A DNA stretch of 64,000 nucleotides from Callorhinus ursinus (taxonomy: Eukaryota > Chordata > Mammalia > Carnivora > Otariidae), in the NCBI RefSeq assembly GCF_003265705.1, contig NW_020312775.1, positions 2,340,270 through 2,404,269 on the forward strand. The letters are read 5' to 3'. Every line of letters starts with the position of its first letter. Position 1 is the stretch's first letter. The notes under the pieces were generated by a model. The model was not told the DNA's origin, ran no database searches, and was given only the letters and a program-made list of their open reading frames with translations. The position numbers and the translations under genes are program-made. Below are positions 47,208 to 58,889 of this stretch, piece by piece.

Positions 47208-48082
47208 AAATCTGGAGGTGTCTTTGGGTCTAAAATTAGTCTCTTGCAGACATCATACCAATGGGTTTTGGTTTTTTATCCAATCTGATACCCTGTGTCT
47301 TTTGATTGGGGTGTTTAGCCCATTTACATTCAGAGTAAGTATTGAAAGATATGAATTTAGTGCCATTGTATAACCTGTAAAGTCTGTTTCTGTATATTAT
47401 CTCTTTTCCTTTCTGGTCTATTTTACTTTTGGGCCCTCTCTTCACTTACAGAATCCCCTTTAATATTTCTTGCAGGGCTGGTTTAATGATCACAAATTCT
47501 TTTAGTTTCTATTTGTGCTGAAAGCTTTTTATCGCTCCTTCTATTTTGCCTAACATCCTTGCTGTATATATTATTGTTGGCTGCATGTTTTTCTCATTTA
47601 ACACCGTGAATATATCATGCCATCCTTTCTGGCCTGCCAGGTCCCTGTGGACAGATCTTCTGCCAGTTTAATATTTCTACCCTTGTGGGTTACAAACCTC
47701 TTGTCTTGAGCTGTTTTCAGGATTTTCTCTTTGTCTCTGAGATTTGCAAGTTTCACTAGTATATGTCGAAGTGTTGACCTATTTTTATTGATATTGAGAG
47801 GGTTTCTCTGTGTCTCCGGAACTTGACTGCCTGCTTCCTTTCCCAACTTAGAGAAGTCTTCACTATAATTTGCTCCAATATACCTTCTGTCTCTCCCCCC
47901 CTTTTGGATCCCAATTATTCTAATATTGTTTTGCTTTATGGTATCACTTATTATGCAAATTCTCCCCTGGTGACCCAGTATATCTCTTTTTCTCAGCTTC
48001 TTTATTCTCCATCATTTTGTCTTCTATATCACCAATTCTCTCTTCTGCCTTGTTTATACTAGCAGTAAGAGCCTCTGTTATT

Positions 48083-48273
48083 TTTTTAAAGATTTTATTT
48101 ATTTATTTGAGAAAGAGAGAATGAGAGATAGAGAGCATGAGAGGGAGGAGGGTCAGAGGGAGAAGCAGACTCCCTGCTGAGCAGGGAGCCCAATGTGGGA
48201 CTCGATCCCGGGACTCCAGGATCATGACCCGAGCCAAAGGCAGTCGCTTAACCAACTGCCACCCAGGTGCCCA
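48083..48273 (-). mobile_element. SINEC in L1 ORF1
   Basis: A reverse Can-SINE: 'aaagattttatttatttatt', a body with 'actcgatcccgggactcc', and head 'tgccacccaggtgccca'. Flanks around 'agagcctctgttat' and 'aaagcctccgtttt' form an imperfect TSD. Confidence 0.93.
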
Positions 48274-48690
48274 TGAAAGCCTCCGTTTTTTATTGCATCA
48301 TATTAATAGCCTTTTTTATCTCAACTTGATTAGATTTTAGTTCTTTTATTTCTCCAGAAATGGATTTTCTAGTGTCTTATATGCCTTTTTCAAGCTCAGC
48401 TAGTACCTTTACAATCATTATTCTGAACCCTAGTTCTGATATTGTACTTATATCCATACTGATTAGGTCCCTGACAGTGCTGCCTCTTGTTACCTTTTTT
48501 GGTGTTTTTCTGTCTTGTCATTCTTGGAGAAAGTGGTCGCTTTTCTATTTGTAGAGTTGTAGCTATTCTTTTCTTAGATCTCCAGTTGAGTTCGCAGGTG
48601 TTCAGAATTATTTGACAGCTATTTAGCTGAATTCCTGGGAGCAGATGAAACTAAAGTATCCTACTCCTCTGCCATTTTGGGCTATATCCT

Positions 48691-50694
48691 CTCCCTCCAT
48701 AGTTTATGTTAATTGATGTCACAAGTTACTTCTTTTTATATTGTGTATCCAATATAAAGTATACTTTTGTAACTACAGTTATTTTATCTTTTTTAGTCCA
48801 TTAACTTCTATACTAGAATCAAAAGTGATTTACATATCACCATGAAAATATTAGAACATTTTTATTTGTTTATATATTTACTTTTACCAGAGAGATTTTA
48901 ATATGCTTTTTTTAACATCTTTTTTTTTTTCAACTTTAGGATTCCATTTAGCATTTCTTGTAAGGCAGGCCTTATGGCAATGAACTCCTTCAGATTTTCT
49001 TTGGGAAAATCTTTATTTATCCTTCAATTTTGAAAGGCAATTTTACCAGATATAGTATTCTTGGTTAGCAGTTTTTTTTTTCCTTTTAGCATTTCAAATA
49101 TACCATCCCACTGTCTTCTGGTTTACATGTTTTCTGCTGAGATACCCACTAACAGTGTTGTGAGGATTGCCTTGTATGTGATGATTTCCTTTTCTCCTGT
49201 TGCTTTCAAATGTTTCCTCTGTCTTTGACTTTTGACAATTTGATAATAATGTGTCTCAATGTGGATTTCTTTGGGTTCTTCCCAAATGAAGTACTTTGGA
49301 CTTCTTGCATCTTGATGTCCATTTTTTTTGCCAGATTTGTGAACTTTTGGTCATTTCTTTATTTAAAAATTCTGCTCCCTTTCTCTGGTCTTGTGACCTA
49401 TATGCATATATTGGTCAGCTTAGTTGACTGCTTAAGTCTCTTAAGCTTTCTTTACTTTTTTTTCATTCTTTTTTTTTTAATTTGCTTCTCTAACCAGATC
49501 ATTTCAAATGACCTGTCTTCAAATTCACTAATTGTTCCTTCTGCTTGATTAAATCTGTTCTTGAAACACCCTAGTGATTTTTTTTTTAGTTCAATTATTA
49601 CATTCTTCAGCTCCAAAATTTCTGTTTGATTCTTTTTTATATTTTCTGTCTTTCTTTAAATTCTCATTTGCTCATGCATCATTTCTCCGAGCTCATTGAG
49701 CATCTTCATGATGGCTATTTTGATTTCTTTTTGTAATAATGTATATACATCCATTTTATTAGGGTCAATTTCTGGAGATTTTTTCCTTCATTGATTTGGC
49801 CATTTTCCCTGTTTCTTTGTATTCCTTGTAATTTTGGGTTTGTACCAATACATTTGAGAAATACTTCCACCTTTCCCAATCTTTATGGACTGGCATTATA
49901 CATGGAGAGAATTTCACCAACAAGCCTTGTTAGAGATTGGGGGGGGGTCCTCTAAAGTCTACTCTGTAAATGCATGTTTTCTAGATTATTTGTATAAATT
50001 CCTAATTAGAGAGATTTTCCAGTCTTGGAACTCATAATATCTCTCCTTCCAATGTTTGTCTGCTGGACTGTGTGTCCTGTGAGGCAGCAGTATGCCACCT
50101 GGATTTTTTTTCTCAGCAGACTCCAGCCATCTAGAGTTTTCCAAGTCCTATCAGTATTCTAAGTTGGACTAGACAGAAACCACTCCCTTTGCAACCCCCA
50201 CAAAAACAAGATATTTGGACATATTGTCCACTCTACTTCTTCCTGCTGATGGAGAGGTCTCTGAGCTGTATTGGCTTGTGTCTCCTATACCACAGGTCCT
50301 CTGAAACAACAGCACAATGCCCAACGATTTTGTTCTCAGTGAGACCCATGCAACTACAGGCAGAATCATGTCTCTTTGGCAAATCACTTCACCCATTCAG
50401 AATATTAGGCCTACAGTCAATTTTTATTTTTCCTTCCCCAGGGAGAAACCAGGAACTGGTAGTTTTCTCCCACTCATGTGATTCTGGGAGTAGGGACTAT
50501 TTTAACAGGGGGCCATGAATTTTCCTACTGGCTTTGTTTTAGGTGGTGTAATACTCACCTCAGGTGTAGGAGCCTCTTAACTGGTTTCTGGATTTCTCAC
50601 AAAATGAATTGGTCTGTGTATTTTTGTTGAATTAGTGTCTCCATCAGGGGATGGAGGGTCTCAGGCTTTTTATTTGACCATCTTGCTGACTTAT
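48691..50694 (-). mobile_element. L1M host, right part (ORF1 and 5'UTR)
   Basis: Ancient L1M. An inter-ORF region is followed by ORF1 in reverse ('gcatttcttgtaaggcagg', 'tcattgagcatcttcatgat') and a 5'UTR (about 49,780-50,694). It ends where the sense strand would start 'gtcagcaagatggtcaaata'. ORF1 is unreadable. The subfamily is older than the carnivore-specific L1s, consistent with its being the host of the nested pair. Confidence 0.78.
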
Positions 50695-51246
50695 TTGTAG
50701 TCTTTTAGGCTAGATTTTAAAACTGATAACAATGCACCAATGTGTTACTCTATAGTTGAGTCTTCATTAATATTATTTGATATTTATATATTTTTTCAGT
50801 TTTTACTTTAAATATTTTGTTGTTTTCTAGAACAATAAAATTCATTTTGAATCAGTCTCCTATCAATATAAAATAAACCCTTTGTCTGATTTAATTTTGT
50901 CTCAATTTCCTTTTTGTCAAATATTGATATTGTAAGTATTTTTCTTTATGTCATTGCCTGGAATGTATTTGTCTATCTATTCATTTTAATCATTCTACTT
51001 CATTTCACTTTTAGTATGTACCTTATAAAAACATGGAGTAATAATATATTTTTCTTATCTCAGAACATTTACCTTTCAATAGAGGTTTAATCTATTTATA
51101 CTTATTGTCACAACTGATAGGTTTGATCTCTCTATTTGACAATCAAAATGATTTTTTATAATAAAACATTTTATAATTTTTATTCCTTAGATTTTAAATT
51201 TCCTAGTTGCCTAGTGTAGATGTTTAAGATATTTCTTATATTCTCT
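50695..51246 (-). mobile_element. Possible ancient L1 remnant
   Basis: T-rich text such as 'ccctttgtctgatttaattt' and 'tagtatgtaccttataaaaa' resembles antisense ORF2 endonuclease-region sequence of very old L1s. It is too diverged for boundaries. Confidence 0.4.
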
Positions 51247-51263
51247 AAAATATGTTATAATAA

Positions 51264-51865
51264 TTCTCTGCACTCATTCCTTTGCTGTGTGACTTTGGAA
51301 TACATTGCCACTTCTAGGCTTTGTTTTCCCATCTGCAAAATGAAATCGTTGGTCCAGGGCACTGGGTCTCATGCTGGGATACACATTAAATTCTCTGGGG
51401 AGTGCTTAGAAATCCTGATGCCCAGCCTTGTCCCAGACCAATTAAATCAGAATCCCTGGGTCAGACCCAGTTAGGAGTATTTTTCAAAGTTCCTCAAGTG
51501 GTTACAATACATGTCAAAGTCAGGACTTCTATTCTAGGGGAATCCTCCTCAATCCTGGCTGAGCTTCTACAAAAGAACAACATCTAGGCCTAATTCTAGA
51601 ACAAATGGAATGGGAATCTCTGGAGATGGGATTTGGGGCATCAGCTCTTTAGTTATCCCATGTCCATAATGCTCTACCTAGGGACACCCAGGTGGCTCAG
51701 TCTGTTAAGTGTCTGTCTTTGGCTCAGGTCATGATCCCAGGGTCCTGGGATGGAGCCCCGCATTGGGCTCTCTGCTCTGCAGGGGAGGCTGCTTCTCCCT
51801 CCTTCTGCCCCTGCTCCTGTGCTCTCTCTCTTTTGCTCACTCTGTCTCTCAAATAAATAAAATCT

Positions 51866-51903
<38 letters not shown>
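51264..51903 (+). mobile_element. Retro-inserted chimera: non-SINE sequence plus SINEC tail
   Basis: A 640-bp unit between two perfect 18-bp repeats, 'taaaatatgttataataa' at 51,246-51,263 and 51,904-51,921. The right end is an AAAT-rich tail; the left 417 bp are not SINE. That part includes a MIR-like stretch ('ctgtgtgactttggaatac', 51,285-51,345) and hAT-like text ('ccaattaaatcagaatccct', about 51,353-51,520). This fits L1-driven insertion of one RNA that ended at a SINEC poly(A) signal. An insertion of the SINEC alone would have put a TSD at 51,680, where I see none. Confidence 0.75.
51353..51660 (+). mobile_element. hAT-like (MER5/MER58-type) DNA transposon remnant(s)
   Basis: Phrases such as 'acacattaaattctctggg', 'gatgcccagccttgtcccag' and 'ccaattaaatcagaatccct' match the non-autonomous hAT-Charlie family as I recall it. 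A second, weaker copy seems to start near 51,548 ('atcctggctgagcttct'). Non-coding and diverged. Confidence 0.55.
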
Positions 51904-51906
<3 letters not shown>

Positions 51907-51907
51907 A
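51681..51907 (+). mobile_element. SINEC with (AAAT)n tail
   Basis: A Can-SINE with head 'gacacccaggtggctcagtc' and a body ending in 'tctctcaaataaataaaatc', then an expanded AAAT tract (about 51,868-51,907). It is the 3' part of the larger retro-inserted unit. Confidence 0.93.
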
Positions 51908-51921
51908 ATATGTTATAATAA

Positions 51922-53900
51922 AAATGATTTTCATCTCCTTTTCCACACTTGGTTTGGGGTAGTGTTATTTTTATTACATTTTTTCTAAAAACTTCATAAA
52001 TAAAAATGTTTTACAATATAATACATGAACTGTAGGGAACCACAAATTGGCTTCAAAGGATTTAATCAATTTTTTGAAATCTATGCCAATATTTTACTTG
52101 TTTATAAGTGTTTTTTTAAAGTCATTTTATTAAATCTTGTGAAGTTGTCATGATCCTCAAAATGTTAAGAACCACTGCTTGTGATATGCCAATGTCTTCT
52201 ATGATTTTTGTAGAGAAGAATATTCTCATGTTACTTTTTTGATATTTGGCTTAGTCTGTTTTTATTTATCCTTTTCTTATCTATGATATGATTTTTTAAA
52301 TTTCTAATATAATGTGTTTGCATTTTTTTCTCATTTTAGTGAGTTTTTTTGGTCTTTCTTCTTTAATTTCAGTCTGTTCTCTTTCAACCTTTCTCTGGTA
52401 TTGTTTCACATAAATTCCATTTTTCTTTACCTTTGAGGATAATAAACATATATATTTTAGAATTTTTATGTGCATCTTATCTTAAAAGTATAAGAGGTAT
52501 GTTTTATTCTGAGTTGTCATAAAGATTTTCCTTTTTCTTCTCGCTTCAGACCTTTTCAGAAGTTCCATACCAGTTTTACAAATTCATGTTTGATTCAGTA
52601 GATATGTATCTAGGCATATTTTCTGGAAGACAGGAGGAATACAGTCTCTTTAACTTCCCTCATTGTTCATTTTGCATATTGACATCTTTTTCCTTTTACA
52701 ACTGGATCTGAAGTTTAGTTCATACAGGCCTTAGTTCAACTTGTAATATATTTATTTACTGAGATTTTATTAAAATGAATTTAGATATTATCTAGTTGTA
52801 GCTCTCAGATTTTTTTTTACTAAACTTGGAAATTAGATGTAATTTGAAATATTTGAGCAGTGTGGAGTCCACATCCACAATACATGCCCTCCCATTGCTG
52901 TTTTAATTTGTATCATTGTTCATAATATTCCCCCTTAGATGTTGACATACCAGAACACCACATGCCTTCATCTATCTTTTCTCCTGCCAAACAACATTCT
53001 GATGTGGGCTCTAAATAGAAGCATAAACTAATAGGAACAGGGCATAGACAAACTCTAGCACAGATTGGCCTAAAATATATGTGTCATATATTTGGAAGAT
53101 AACCATCAGTTTTTCTGATCAGTGTAATGCTTCTGTCCCAGAATTAAGTGAAAATAGTGAGTCAACTTCTCTTTTTGTGAGTGTGCATGTGTGTAATATT
53201 TTGTTCTGTTTTAGATGGTTGAGAGTGAGGTTTTTTTTTTTTTAGTTCAGCCCCATAAATTATCCTGTATATAGAAATTATGTCTGGACTGTGACCAATG
53301 ATCTTTTATTTCTTCTTATCATATTTTTTCTTCTATTTGTGTTAGAGATATTTTGATGGTGTAACTACACATCACTACCTTGTTGTTATGCTAACATTAA
53401 AGTCCCTTCCTGAAATGTCTGTGACTATTATCCCATTTCTGCTACATTTAATTTCTCATTGTAATTTTGTTTGGAATGTATATATCCTAAACCTCAAGTC
53501 TTTATACCAGAGACCATTTTATCATTAATGTTGTACTGCAGTTTGTGAAAACTCCTCTTGTTCTTTTTTTTATTTTACATCATTGTAAATCTTAAATCTG
53601 AGATGTTTCAAAATAGTTGTGCTTTCATGTCAAATAGCACCTTACACTTACTCCCTCATACTACTGGAATCCCCAGAGCCTTATTTTTAAAGATCTGTAG
53701 ATTGAGTTTGTCTATTTATAAATCATTAGCTGACTTGCTGGTTCATATGAAGCACTCCACTTCACCTCAAAAAAAATAAAAATAAAATCTGCAAACCAAT
53801 CATAAAATAGCAACAACAAAACACCAAATTAAGTGATATTAAAATTTTAATAACACTTTAGATAGTATTTGCCTCTTGCCGTAATAGAAATTATTTAATT
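51922..53900. other. AT-rich DNA, no confident feature
   Basis: Long T-rich stretches may hide very old L1 or DNA-transposon pieces; for instance 'tgttaagaaccactgcttg' near 52,165 resembles a hAT end. I see no coding signal. The open frame at 53,558-53,779 has no recognisable domain. Confidence 0.4.
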
Positions 53901-53904
53901 ATTA

Positions 53905-54075
53905 TGGACAATTTGTGAGGTAGATACTATCATTGTCTCCTTTATTGCCAAAAGAGAAGTATGACAAAATTAAGTACTTTGCCTCAGTTCATGCAACAAG
54001 TAAGTGGCAGAGCCGAAATTCAATCCCGGGTTGCCTGGCTCTTGAATTTATCCTTATAAACACTAAATCATATAG
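53905..54075 (-). mobile_element. MIR, antisense
   Basis: Follows the antisense MIR order clearly: 'gtgaggtagatactatcatt', 'caacaagtaagtggcagagc', 'gaaattcaatcccgggttgc' and 'ctggctcttgaatttatcc'. It is the best-preserved MIR in the window. Confidence 0.85.
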
Positions 54076-54399
54076 AGTCTCATTACATTTTATTTCCTCC
54101 CAGGCTTCTGAGACCAATAATCTGAAACTTATAAGATAATTAGCTAGATGAAATATGATGTCGGATCTTTTGTTTCCTCTGATGACTTATACAAATAGAT
54201 TTGTGAAATAATGGTATGTGTATTTGCTGATATGTGGTGGTATGGGGGCAGGGCAGGGCTGACATTGGTTGGGCCTAAATAAATAATAATATTTGATTCA
54301 CTACTGGAGATGTGTGGTATTAATATAAAATATGTCAATTAACATGTATTAGGCACTTAGCTAGAAACTGGAGATATACTGATAAACCAAACAGATCTG

Positions 54400-55000
54400 T
54401 GGAGAAATGCATATTAAAGAAATAATTTTACATATTTCTTAAATTAAGTCCAAGGGCACAAAGTCCTTAGAAGAGAAGTATTGGGTCTAATGGAAGTATA
54501 CAAAAAGAAGGGTTACCTATTTGGAGGATCAATAAGATTTCCCTGATAATGAAAAATGAGTAAGAGTTAATCAAGAGAAGGATGTAGACATTACAAGTAA
54601 AGAGAACAGAATGTTCAAAGTCCATGTCACTGTATAAAATCATGGTGTATTCAAAAGACAATAAGAAGTTTACTATGGCTAGAATGGAAAAAAAAGATGG
54701 AGAGAGGCCTGAAATCAGATAGTAATGATAGGAATCAGAATGTTCTGGGCCATGTATGCCATGTTAAGGAGTTTCACTTTATCCAGAGGTCAATGAGAAA
54801 GATAAGATCATAGGAAGAGAAATGGCATGTTAACATTTGCCCTTTAAAAAATGATCCTATGAGATATTGCATCTGTCACTAGTGAGAAAAAAGAGAAAAG
54901 TAGCATTGGAACTATTTGGGTACTAGATAAAATTTAAAAAGCGTTATACAACCATAGTTTAATTCTAGAGAAAAAAATATTGATGTCAGATAAAGCTGTT
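54400..55000 (+). mobile_element. Probable ancient mammalian repeat, family not named
   Basis: Purine-rich text including 'gggccatgtatgccatgtta', 'aggagtttcactttatccag' and 'agaaatggcatgttaac' resembles a widespread old mammalian interspersed repeat that I recognise by phrase but cannot name with certainty. No coding signal. Confidence 0.45.
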
Positions 55001-56086
55001 CTAGTAGAACTGTGATTTTACACTTGGATATCAGATAAAGGTGAAAGTATCATGTGTAAGTAACAAGCTAATGAGAACTTTCCAGAGATGTAAGTAGATA
55101 TATATTATTATCCATAGTGAAGATATGAAGATACAACTTTTTAGAACTGCCAAGTGAATACTGGGGAGAAGGCATGCTATGCCTTTATGTAATTAATTAC
55201 ACATCATTTATTTGGATACAATGGAGTTAAAAGCCAAAATTAAAATGGCTACTAGAAGTTCACTGTACCCAGAACATATGTAGACATTATTGCTAACCTT
55301 CCATGACTTTCTTTTTGTAATAACAGAGCCAAAAAATCAGTGCCCTAAAATCATTTTTATGCATCAGCAATCCAACTGTATCTTGAGCAGTAAAATCTTA
55401 AAGCTTAAAATGCTGACTTATAGAGGTCCTCAAGGGACTTCATTACTAGAATGATGCAATCATTAAGTCAAGCCCTTAGGGACTCAGAGTGATTAGGAAA
55501 AATACTCAGTGAACCCACTGACTCCTACAGCTGCCATTCATAGACTGGCACCATGTAATATTCTATGTAGAGAAACTGCCCTACTACTACAGAAACCTAA
55601 TCACATTAACACTGCAGACTCAGCCAGTTTGAGGACTGAAGTAAATGGCTGTGTTTAATGTGTAGTAGCTGAACCTTTCGGTTTCCTTTTCGAAAGTCTT
55701 CAATAATAATATTAATTGTAATGAAACTAACAACCCTACATATAATTTTCTTCTGAACAAAACTATAAATTTGTGTAAAATTACTCCTAGCTTTTAGCTA
55801 TATATAAGACAGAAATGTTTGACTATGATTTCTTATTGACATAATGACAATTTTCAGCTAAGCAGTTAAGACTATATATTTCCCCAATGGTTTTCACACA
55901 TACTGTAAATTGAAATGTACAGTATAACAATCTCAGTTTTTCTGTATCAGCAAAGGAGGATTGGCTGTATTTATATTAAAAGTTTGGTCTCTTGCAGAGT
56001 CTAGACTATGTTGAGTATGAGTCTTATTCAAAATATGCATTGCCAATAAAATTATTTGATGTAGGCAGATACACATATTGAACGTT
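55001..56086. other. Unique intergenic DNA
   Basis: No reading frame, RNA gene or recognised repeat. Base composition is even and moderately AT-rich. Confidence 0.5.
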
Positions 56087-56104
56087 AAAATACAGGGCAT
56101 TTTA

Positions 56105-56293
56105 GGGGCACTTGGGTGGCCCAGTCTATTGAGCATCTGACTTCAGTGCAGGTCATGATCTTGGGTCCTGGGATGGAACCCTATGTCAGACTCCATGCTC
56201 AGTGGGGAGTCTGTTTGTCCCTCTTTGTCTTTTCCCCCACTCAAGCTCTCTCTGTCACTCAAATAAATAAATTAAATCTTTAAAAAAATAAAA
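56105..56293 (+). mobile_element. SINEC with 18-bp TSD
   Basis: A Can-SINE ('cacttgggtggcccagtc') with an A-rich tail with AATAAA. The TSD is 'aaaatacagggcatttta' at 56,087-56,104 and 'aaaatacaggacatttta' at 56,294-56,311, one mismatch. Moderately diverged. Confidence 0.96.
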
Positions 56294-56359
56294 AAAATAC
56301 AGGACATTTTAAGTTGACTGAGCATTGATTACACTTTTAAATTTTTTCTTTGTATTTTT

Positions 56360-56450
56360 TGCACCTAGAAAAGTGTCAGACAAATAGAAGGTACTCAAAA
56401 AACTTTTGATGGGAGAATGAATGAAGAATTGAATAAATGAATGGATGAGT
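56360..56450 (+). mobile_element. MIR 3'-end fragment
   Basis: 'gcacctagaaaagtgtcaga' and 'gaaggtactcaaaaaactt', followed by 'gaatgaatgaagaatt', match the sense 3' end of MIR-type SINEs. The ATGAATGA run is the typical tail. Confidence 0.7.
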
Positions 56451-58451
56451 AAATGAACAATGGAATTACCTGAAATAACTTTATGAATTCTCTTTGGTCA
56501 TTAATGTAAATAAAAATGTTATTGGAAGCTGTGTGCAACTGGGCTGGATCGAATAAGGTTTTGACTTTTTTCACTTTGTTACTTCTTAACCTAAGAGATA
56601 AAATTTTAGCATAAAATGATGTGGAGGCTTGGGATTTGTTTGCAGCTGACAGAGGACAAAGGAGAGGGGACTTAGTGATATCTTTTTGCCTTTTGGCATG
56701 ATGTGACCACAGCAATATGTGAATTAATTCTAATTTGTGGTATATCAGCTAGAGCATGTTTTTGAAAATTGGAATTAAGCACTAGTTCTCTCCCCACCAG
56801 TAAATCTGCTTAGCATCAGCAGTGATGACTCACTTTCTTTCATACGTGTTTTATAGTTTTCAGAGTACAGCTCTTTTGCCTCTTTCATCAGGTTTATCCG
56901 TAGGTATCTTATAGTTTTTGGTGCAATTGTAAATGGGCTTGATTCCTTGACTTCTCTTTCTGTTGCTTCATTATTTGTGTATAGAAATGCAAGAGATTTC
57001 TCTATGTTCCTTTTGTATCCTACAACTTTACTGAATTACTTTATCAGTTCTAGCAGTATTTTTGGTGGAGTCTTTCAGGTTCTCTATATAATATACTATC
57101 ATGTCATCTGAAAAAAGTGAATATTTTACCCCTTCTATGCCAGTTGAATGCCTTTTATTCCTTTTCCTTGTCTCTATGCTTTGGCTAGGCCTTCAGTAGT
57201 ATGTTAAATAACAGTGGTGAGAGTAGACATCCATTTGTTACTGACCCTAGAGTAAAAGCTCTCAGTTTTTCGCCATTTAGGATGATATTAGTTCTGGATT
57301 TCCATATTTGGACTTCATTATGTTGAGAGATGTTTCCTCTAAACCTACTTTGTTGAGTTTTATTTTTTTTTCATGAATGGAAGTTGTACTTTTTCAAATA
57401 CTTTTTCTGCATCTATTGGAAGGACCATGTGGATCTTACTCTTCCTTTTATTATTGTGGTGTATCACATGGATCAATTTGCAAATATTGAACCATGCTTG
57501 CAACACAGGAATAAATCCCACTTGAATGTGGTGAATGATTTTTTAATATATTGTTGGATTAGATTTGCTTGTATTTTACTGAGTATTTTTGCATCAATGT
57601 TCATCAGGGATATTGGCCTCTATTTCTCTTTTTAGTGGAGTCTATATCTGGCTTTGGTATCAGCATAATGCTGGTCTCATAGAATGAATTTAGAAGTTTT
57701 CTTTCCTTTTCTATTTTTCAGAGCAATTTGAGAAGAATAGGTATTAACTCTTCTTTAAATGTTTAGTAGAATTCACTTGTGAAACCATCTGGTCCTGGAC
57801 TTTTGTCTTTTAGGAGTTTTCCAATTACAGATTCAATTTCTTTGTTAGTTATTGGTCTGTTCAAGTTCTCTATTTCTTTCTGTTTCAGTTTTGGTAGTTT
57901 ATGTTTCTAGGATATATCCATTTCTTTCAGGTTGCCCAATTTGTTGGCATTTAATTTTTCATATTCTCTTATAATTGCTTGTATTTCTGCAGTGTTGGTC
58001 ATTACTTCTCCCCTTTCATTGGTGATTTTATTTATTTGAGTCTTTTCTCTTTTCTTTTTGGTAAGTCTGGCTAGAGGTTTAGCAATTTTATTAATTTTTT
58101 CAAAGAACCAACTCCTGATTTCATTGATCTTTTCTACTGTTTTTGTTTTCTGGTTTTTGTTTGTTTTGATTTTGTTTTTTAGTTTCTATGTCATTTATTT
58201 CTGCTCTAATCTTTATTACTTCTTTCCTTTTGCTGGCTTTAGGCTTTATTTGTTTTTCTTCTTCTAGTTCCTTTTGGAGTAAGGTTAGGTTGTGTATTTA
58301 AGATTTTTCTTGCTTCTTAGGTAGGCCTGTATTGCCATATATTTCCTTGTTAGGACGACTTTTGCTGCATCTCAAAGTTTTGGACTGTTGTGTTTTCATT
58401 TTCATCTGTCTCCATGCACTTTTTTTATTTCTCTTTGATTAATTGGTTGAG

Positions 58452-58889
58452 CTATTCATTCTTTAGTAGCATGTTGTTTAACCTCCATGTATTTGTGGTC
58501 ATTCCACATTTTTTCTTGTGGTTGACTTCTAGTTTCACAGTGTTGTGGTCAGAGAAGTTGCATGGTATGATTTCAATCTTTTTGTATTTGTTGAGTCCTA
58601 ATTTGTGACCTAATACGTGATCTATTCTGAAGAATGTCCCATGTACAGTTGAAAAGCATGTGCATTCTACTGTTCTAGGATGGAATGTTCTGAATATATA
58701 TGTTAAGTCCATCTGGTCCAGTGTGTCATTCAAAGCTATTGTTTCCTTGTTGATTTTCTGCTTAGATGATTTGCCCATTGATGTAAGTGGGGTGTTAAAG
58801 TCCCCTACTATTATTGTATTATTATCAATAAATTCCTTTGTGTTTGCTATTAATAGTTTTATATACTGTGTGCTCCAATGTTGGGGCAT
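58452..58889 (-). pseudogene. L1 ORF2 endonuclease fragment (145 codons)
   Basis: A well-preserved endonuclease stretch with the metal-site motif 'IIVGDFNTPLTSMGK', then 'RIDHVLGHKLGLNKYK', and 'CNFSDHNTVKLEVNHKK' with the SDH triad residues intact. It belongs to the preceding L1. Upstream endonuclease residues are in another frame and the RT domain is broken, so no activity is expected. Confidence 0.85.

Larger units (their letters stand above)
44523..48690 (-). mobile_element. L1, right member of the pair, with short 5'UTR
   Basis: Starts abruptly in ORF2 just before the RT region ('cacagacattttaacag') and runs to a 5' end at 48,690 (sense 'aaaatggcagaggagtagg'). ORF2 starts at 47,366 and ORF1 at 48,521. 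Only about 168 nt precede ORF1, against more than 1,600 in the left member. L1M host sequence resumes at 48,691 with 'ctccctccatagttta' (48,691-48,706), repeating 'ctctctccatagttta' at 37,819-37,834. The outer bounds of the pair are thus one insertion site. Three SINECs lie inside. Confidence 0.85.
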
